64,000 nt of DNA from Molossus alvarezi (lineage: Eukaryota > Chordata > Mammalia > Chiroptera > Molossidae): the NCBI GenBank assembly GCA_037176705.1, contig JBAWUJ010000088.1, positions 1 through 64,000 of the forward strand, in the 5' to 3' direction. The notes below the pieces were generated by a model. That model worked only from the letters and a program-made list of their open reading frames with translations. It had not been told where the DNA came from and did not search any database. Position numbers and translations under genes: made by a program. Shown in pieces: positions 57,608-64,000 of this stretch (the stretch's first letter is position 1; each line of letters opens with the position of its first letter).

Positions 57608-60600
57608 ACCCTCTCTGACACATGCAGGAACTCCCTGACTTTCAAAGAGAGGGATTTTTGATGTCCTGACTTGTTTCTAGGTTCTCATTGCAGGGTGGTA
57701 AATATAAACATCACCTACGACCTAAGGTCTGAACCCTTTTCAGAACACACAGTTCACGGGCGTCTACTACATATGTTCACATCCTCCTCCTGGGGTCCAC
57801 TCCTTTGGGGTGATGTTTCAAACAACCCCGGGATCACGACTTAGGAGTCAGGGCTCTCCCGAGGAGAGGACCGTGTGTGTGCGCGCGTGTGCGCGTAACA
57901 GGGGCCACATACACATAGGAACACAGGCGAGCTCAGCGGAGGCCTGTGTCGTGGCCCCACAGACCCAGAGACCTACACTAAACTCCAAGGACGGTCCAAA
58001 CTACAAAGGTGTTAACTAAATTCACTTGATGGGGGTGTTGCCCATGTCCTAGGCCCGGACCTACCCTTGGAAATCGGTGGGCGGAGGGAGGATCGGTGTG
58101 TCCTGTCTGTCCAGTTCAGTGCTCACCATCCATCCATCCATCCACCCACCCACCCACCCAACCATCTACCCATCCATCCATGTGAGGGGAACCTAAAGGA
58201 GAGTTACCAAAATCGTCAGCTGGAGCACAGTGTTTCAGTACGCGTGTGCTCGTTGTTCCCGAGACACAGGCTTACTGAGTCCATTCATCCCCTACCAGGC
58301 CTCCCCGCACCCTCATCACTCCACACCAGCGTTTGGCCTAGGGAATCGAAGACGCCGAGATGGACTGTTTAACTTCTCCTTGGATGCCCTGGACTTGCAC
58401 CCCTAAACCGCCACCGCTCAACACCACCGCCACCACCCGACCGCCACCTAACCCCCACCCACACCCTGCCCTGTCTCAGAGGGTGGAGGGCAGTTTTCGG
58501 CTTTGGCACATGGAGGCGAAGTCTTTCAGCCCCAGACTGCCCGCCCGCGCTCCCTTCCTGCAGCTTGGAATCAGTGGCCTAAGTGTGGGGGAGTTGTAGA
58601 AGCCTGAGGCAAAGTCCTAGGCTCTCTGCATTTGAATGAAGCCATTGCTTTCCCTTGGAATAAGTGGCCCTGGCCTTCCCTTCCCATCCCCTAAGCCCAC
58701 CCCCACCCCACCCCCAGGCCCAGGCCAGGCCACCTTGCTTAGGCCCATGCCTGTCTTTGTGGAAAACAGAAGGGTAGGGGTTTCATCCTAAGTTCTGCAC
58801 CAGGCCTCTGGGCCTCAGAAAATTCACGCATTGGGTGCCTGCGTGCCTGCCCGTGTGTGACTTGGGGAAGAAAGAGCAGGGACTACAGGGCAGTGGGCAT
58901 GTGGGAGCTCTCTGTACAACTTCCTCAGTCTCGCCCTGAGCCCCAAAGGGCTCTAGCCAGAGAGGGAGGGAGGGAGGAAAGAGAGAGGCAAGAGAAAGAA
59001 TACACACGTACAGCCTATTGAGAAAGAAGCTCAGAGGCCCACCTCCAGGGACTGAGGATGCCATTGTAATATTCTGAAGGGAAAAGGAGCAAAGGAAAGG
59101 CCAACTCTTCCAGGCTGGCTCCGGGGCGAGGTCGGCCACTGCCCCTGTGTGTTCTCCCCGGGGCCACCAGACATAAGCTACAAAGCGATCTACACATGGC
59201 TGCCTTCTGTGCTGGTCTTGGAGGTGCCTAGGCAATGTCAAGCTGGGCCCCAAGGCTGGCTGCTACCACTGCCAGGCCTGGGGCCAGTGAGCCAGAGGAG
59301 GGATGGGGCTCGCTGAGGCCAGGTGTTGCTGGTTTCAGAGAATTTAGGACCACGTGAAGCAAGCGGGAGCCAAGACAGGCCAATCCTAGGAGAAAAGCAA
59401 TGGACACAGCTTGGGTGGGCCTGAATGGGCCGTGGGGCGGGGCCTCAGGCAATCACCAGGGTGGCCCAGACAGTGGGTGCCAGGTCACCAGAGTCCCAGG
59501 GACGGTGCGCGCCCGCCCACCGGGCTGCCTGCCCCGCGAGGGAAGGGCTCACCCATGGAACAGCAGCCTCCACCAGCACGTGTGCCCGGGACAAAGCTGC
59601 CCCTCCAGCTCTCACCCCAATGCCAAAGGACTCAGTTCTTCCCAGGGATGTCTCTGGTGCCTTTCAAGCTGCCGCTGTCCCTCCCTGCCACCCACCCCCA
59701 CTCCGCAGCCCGCAGAAAGAGGGTCCCCGGAGCTCCGTGCGTGGGCAGGCCCTTTCAAAGGAACTGCCTGGGACCCCGGCAGGCTCGACCTCGATTCCCC
59801 GTGGTTTGCACAGCCACAAGGGATGGGGACTTCTCTTCCTGGTACTGGGATCCTGAGCTGGGCGGGGGCCCGGTGTGGGAGGCGAAGCCCTTGCTCCTCA
59901 GGGAAGATGTTCCCAGTCGAGGTATCCCTCCTGATGTCTCACTACACTCTTAGGTCTCCCACCAGATGGTCTCCCTTGTCACGGGCCCGGAAGCCTTCCG
60001 TGAGAAACAAAGCGCGCGGGCCGGCTCGGCGGCTGGCAGCCGCTCTTCCCTCGCCGGCCCACTGAACATCCTCCAGGTCGAAAGGGAGGGGGAGATCTCC
60101 TCGGCCCTCTCAGGGTCTCTGCCCGGGCCGAGGCCGCAGACTGACGCGAAGCCGATGAAATGGACGAGAGCGCCGCGATATTGAAACGTTTTATTGACTG
60201 ATTATGTACTTGTATGTCGCCAGAGGCCAAGGGGGGGGGAGGGAGCGAGCCAGCGAGGGAGGTGTGGAGGCCTGTGTGTGTCTGTGAGGGAGGGAGGGAG
60301 GGAGTGTCTGTGCGTGTGTGCCTCTCTCCGGCCCGCTTCCGGGTCTGCCCGCAGAACCGCGGTCACGCGATCGAGGCACCGAACGAGCGAGGACGACTTG
60401 CGGGTGACGCGTGACCGCGCCATCAACGGCGGCCCTGGCCGCCGGTTGCCTGGGCGACCGGAGAGACAGATTGCCCGGCACCGGACTTCGCCGCTGCAAC
60501 GGACAGCGACCGCTGCAACGGACAGCGACCGGGTCCACCAGTGGCCCGGATCTCTAACGGGCCGTGACTGGGCGCTGCTGTGTCGGTGTGGGTGGGGGCG

Positions 60601-61176
60601 GGGCGGTGTGCGTGTCCGTGGGGGTGCGTGTGTGTGTGTCTGGGTGGGGGGGCGAGGCCGGCTGTGGGTGGCCTGGTGTGCTGGGGACTGGGCGGGCGCG
60701 GGCGGATCAGGCAATAAATATTAACACGTTGATCTGAAGGACTTAGGTTTCAAAAGTACTTATTTGACCTAAGACACGACAGTCCCTACCTCTCTGAAAA
60801 CAGTTGCAGTGTGCACCAGGACCGTTTCCACTCCTGTGGATGGTTGACGTATCGCGGTATCGCCGGCGCCGGCGAAAACCCCAGGCCACCGGGGTCGGGC
60901 TTCTCTGCCCACAGCAGGTGTCCTCCGCCGGAACCGAGATCGCACAGAGAAGCTGCCTCCTCTCCTCGCTCCGAGGAAATCCCCAAATCCGCCCGGGGAC
61001 CCGCTTGCCCGCCTGACCTTCCTCGGCACAGGAGGGGCCTAGGGGAGCAGTCCCTTCCACGACTCCGCGAAATTCCCTGTCCTGCAAGACCGGAGAGCTC
61101 TATGAGACTAGGGGGGAGAGAGAGAGGAGGAGAGGGAGACGGGGGCGGGGCGGGAAAGCGAGAGAGACAGAGAGAG

Positions 61177-61207
<31 letters not shown>

Positions 61208-63163
61208 AGCGGAAAAGAGAGGAGAGAAGACAAGTGTCCCAAGCACCCTCCCGCTGCCGTGAATCGAGCACGTGCCCGGGCTCCCGAGCGCTGGGCCACG
61301 CGTCTCCGTGGCCCCGTTAGTCAGGATGCGATGCGACGTGATGTGATGCGATGCGATCCGGCTGGCCTCACTGTGACGTGGGGCAATCGCGCAGCGCCTG
61401 CCCGGTGGCGGCTGTGATAAGCTCCGCACGGAGGAGGTTGACAGCTGGCCGGGTCGGCGCACAGGGGGATGGGCCGTCAGGCCGGGGGCGGGGCGAAAGG
61501 GGCGGGGCCGCGGCCGTCCTGAATGCTGGCAATTGACAGCACACCTGCGCGCCCCGGGGAAATGGAAGGCGGTGTGTAGGAGCAGGGTCGGGGCAAATGA
61601 CACAGGGCAGTACCTGCCATGAAAACCACTTTCACGGCCTGAGAAATGCAGGTGGGGGCCTCATCCCTTACACTTACTTCTTGACACCTGTGTCGCGTGG
61701 AAACAATATCCACGTGAATCGGCCTCCCGGAACTGTGTCGTCCGTTCGCTTCTCCTTTTTACACATGTCCACTTTTCCCAGACAAAAACGGGATTTGGTG
61801 GACTGAAGAGGGTGACAGAGGGATTCCTGGCAGGACACGGCGAACCACTCCTGTGGCGGCGGGCACCGAACCGGCGGGGCAACCCCCCCCCAAAAGTCCC
61901 GCCCTAGGCGAGCGCCCCCCTCCACCCGTGTGTTTGGGCCGCCGCCCCGACAACCCACCAAGCTCCAGTCCGATGGCAAAGCGGCAGATGTGTTCCACGG
62001 GACACCCCTCCACTGCTCGGCCCGCCTGCCACCAGCTTCCCATGGGCCGGGGGCCCTACCCTTTGGGCACTGTGAAGCTTTCGCCCCCACTCCTCCCCTT
62101 GCCTGGCGTTGGAATCTCTGCCAAGGGCAAGTGGTGCGGCTGGGCGAGGAGGAGGCCTACTAAGGAAACTTGCCTGCCGTCAACCCCTCCTTCCTGTTCT
62201 CCTGTGGGGAATCTTGGTGTGACTCCACACTGCTTCTTGAAGCAGTGAGTGTGTGGGGAAAGCCAAAGACAATAAACTCTTCAGGTGTTGCAGAGTTCCC
62301 TCTTCCCGCTCCCTCCTGCCCTCCCACTTGACCATACCCCCTGGCCCCCTCCCACTCCCTCTCAAAGGCCGCCTGTGATGCAAATGGGACCTGCACCGCT
62401 CACAGACACCAGAGAGGTGTGACTGGACGATCCCCTGAATCACCGGCAGAGGGCTGTCCCCAGCCTGGATCTTTGTGTTCTCATGGGGAAGGAGGTGGAG
62501 GAGACACTGCACAGAACATCTGCCTTCCGCTCGCCCCGTGAATTTATTGCAACCTGAATGCAAGTGAAGGGAGCACAACCTGAACTCATGCACATTTATT
62601 ACGGAAACGGAGCGAGCCACCCTACGCGTCTGGCCTAGGGAGCACAGGCAGGCTCTCGGCTCATCTAAAGAGCCTTTTCTGCCTCACATCCCCTTCTGTC
62701 TGGAAGTTTTGGTTTTGAAGTTCCTCGCCTAGATATTCCTGGTGCAGTTGGACTCCCAAAGTCTCCCCTTTTCTTTGGTCTAGTTCCTGGGAAGGACCTG
62801 CCTCTTTGGTCGGTTGGTTGCTCGGTTGCTTGGTTCATTCCTTTACACTCTTCTTTCCTCCTCCCTCCCTCTCTCCCTCCCTGCTGTCCCAACAACTTCA
62901 GGATGATTGCCACTAAGTGGTGTCTGAATTCTCCCCCTCTCCCCTTCCGTGCCCCCTCCTCCGCTGCACACTTCTGTGACAAGTAGAGTCTGTTGGCCTG
63001 GTTCTCAAGATCAGGCCCTGCTACACACGTCCCGCAAAGCTCTTTGGCTTTGTTTATCTTTCCTGCCTCGGTTTCTCCATTCCTCTTCTCCCAGAATTAT
63101 CCTGGCATTTCGGTGTCCAACTGCAAATCAAGGAAATACCCTCGGGTGAGGTTTAACTGAAGA

Positions 63164-63194
<31 letters not shown>

Positions 63195-63360
63195 CCAACA
63201 CCAGGACCCGCACCAGCACCAGCACCAGCACCAGCACCAGCACCAGCACCAGCACCAGCACCAGCAACAACAAAGAATGACTCAAAAAACTCATCAGACT
63301 CAAAGATTACACATCGGGTCCTGGGGTGAATTCTGTGGAAGGCCAGGAGACAAATAGGGG
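57608..63360 (+). repeat. Array unit 11 (5753 bp)
   Basis: Complete unit. CAG9, CACCAG9. The only substitution from consensus is G-to-T at 59213, shared with neighbouring unit 10 (53457). It carries A at unit position 3955. Confidence 0.97.
63166..63264 (+). repeat. CAG9 / CACCAG9 tract (unit 11)
   Basis: Counted directly: 9 CAG, fixed interruption, 9 CACCAG. Confidence 0.97.
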
Positions 63361-64000
63361 ACCCTCTCTGACACATGCAGGAACTCCCTGACTTTCAAAG
63401 AGAGGGATTTTTGATGTCCTGACTTGTTTCTAGGTTCTCATTGCAGGGTGGTAAATATAAACATCACCTACGACCTAAGGTCTGAACCCTTTTCAGAACA
63501 CACAGTTCACGGGCGTCTACTACATATGTTCACATCCTCCTCCTGGGGTCCACTCCTTTGGGGTGATGTTTCAAACAACCCCGGGATCACGACTTAGGAG
63601 TCAGGGCTCTCCCGAGGAGAGGACCGTGTGTGTGCGCGCGTGTGCGCGTAACAGGGGCCACATACACATAGGAACACAGGCGAGCTCAGCGGAGGCCTGT
63701 GTCGTGGCCCCACAGACCCAGAGACCTACACTAAACTCCAAGGACGGTCCAAACTACAAAGGTGTTAACTAAATTCACTTGATGGGGGTGTTGCCCATGT
63801 CCTAGGCCCGGACCTACCCTTGGAAATCGGTGGGCGGAGGGAGGATCGGTGTGTCCTGTCTGTCCAGTTCAGTGCTCACCATCCATCCATCCATCCACCC
63901 ACCCACCCACCCAACCATCTACCCATCCATCCATGTGAGGGGAACCTAAAGGAGAGTTACCAAAATCGTCAGCTGGAGCACAGTGTTTCAGTACGCGTGT
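63361..64000 (+). repeat. Array unit 12, partial (first 640 bp)
   Basis: The twelfth copy is cut by the window edge. It carries CCAT4/CCAC4 and matches unit 1 over its length, so the array continues to the right. Confidence 0.97.

Larger units (their letters stand above)
1..64000. repeat. Macrosatellite array, about 11.1 head-to-tail units of ~5.76 kb
   Basis: The same sequence recurs without interruption with periods of 5765, 5763, 5774, 5762, 5756, 5759, 5759, 5762, 5751, 5756 and 5753 bp, followed by 640 bp of a twelfth unit. All units share one orientation and there is no spacer, inverted copy or inserted mobile element. Copies differ at only 16 substitution sites that I could find by eye, plus microsatellite length changes and one 1-bp deletion. 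Both window edges lie inside the array, so the phase of position 1 is arbitrary. Macrosatellites of this size in mammals include DXZ4, ICCE, D4Z4 and RS447, but I recognise none of their diagnostic sequences here and cannot name this family. Near-identity between copies indicates recent or ongoing homogenisation, or partly an assembly-polishing effect. Confidence 0.98.

Noticed and set aside
1..64000. Centromeric or telomeric satellite
   Set aside because: The unit is far longer than alphoid or other centromeric monomers, I found no CENP-B box, and there are no TTAGGG runs.
1..64000. Ribosomal DNA or tRNA cluster
   Set aside because: No 18S, 28S, 5S or tRNA promoter boxes recognised; the period is too short for a mammalian 45S unit.

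Overview
The whole window is one head-to-tail tandem array of a single long repeat unit of about 5.76 kb: a macrosatellite. With position 1 as an arbitrary phase, complete units start at 1, 5766, 11529, 17303, 23065, 28821, 34580, 40339, 46101, 51852 and 57608, and a twelfth, partial unit runs from 63361 to the window end. Complete units are 5751-5774 bp long. All copies face the same way. No unique flanking sequence is present, so the array continues beyond both edges and its full size is unknown.

The sequence looks vertebrate, most likely mammalian. Each unit has a CpG-dense island (about 2380-3960 in unit 1), GC boxes, AATAAA signals on both strands, GT, GA and CAG microsatellites, and splice-like signals. 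There are no prokaryotic-style genes. I recognise no SINE, LINE or LTR remnant, no homeobox, no snRNA, rRNA or tRNA, and no known protein family. I cannot name the species or the array. DXZ4/ICCE-type or D4Z4/DUX-type macrosatellites are useful comparisons for the architecture only.

Unit layout in unit-1 coordinates. For other units add the unit start minus 1, plus 7 more in unit 2 after about 681 and plus 4 more in unit 9 after about 3600. A CCAT/CCAC tract is at 519-574, a C-rich G4-complement tract at 1089-1108, an E-box/CCAAT/GC-box cluster at 1744-1837, the CpG island at 2380-3960, a long purine tract at 3503-3625, a possible promoter at 3767-3902, a hairpin plus AATAAA at 4621-4669, an octamer motif at 4771-4778, minus-strand AATAAA signals at 4936 and 4988, and a CAG/CACCAG compound microsatellite at 5559-5669.

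Copies are nearly identical. By eye I find 16 substitution sites in the 11 complete units. All length change sits in the CCAC, GA, CAG and CACCAG tracts, apart from one 1-bp deletion in unit 2. No substitution falls between unit positions 2122 and 3954, the CpG-island core. Unit 10 carries a cluster of six differences within 800 bp. Six of the 16 sites are CpG-to-TpG/CpA changes, all outside the core.

No open frame can be assigned to a known gene. Two spliced models are worth testing. One on the plus strand crosses the unit junction (4175-4637, 5488-5538, 5852-6002) and keeps one reading frame across both junctions. One on the minus strand (exon ending at 4071, then 3500 down to 3179, with a minus AATAAA at 2588-2583) also joins two frames in phase. 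Both are inferences with low confidence.
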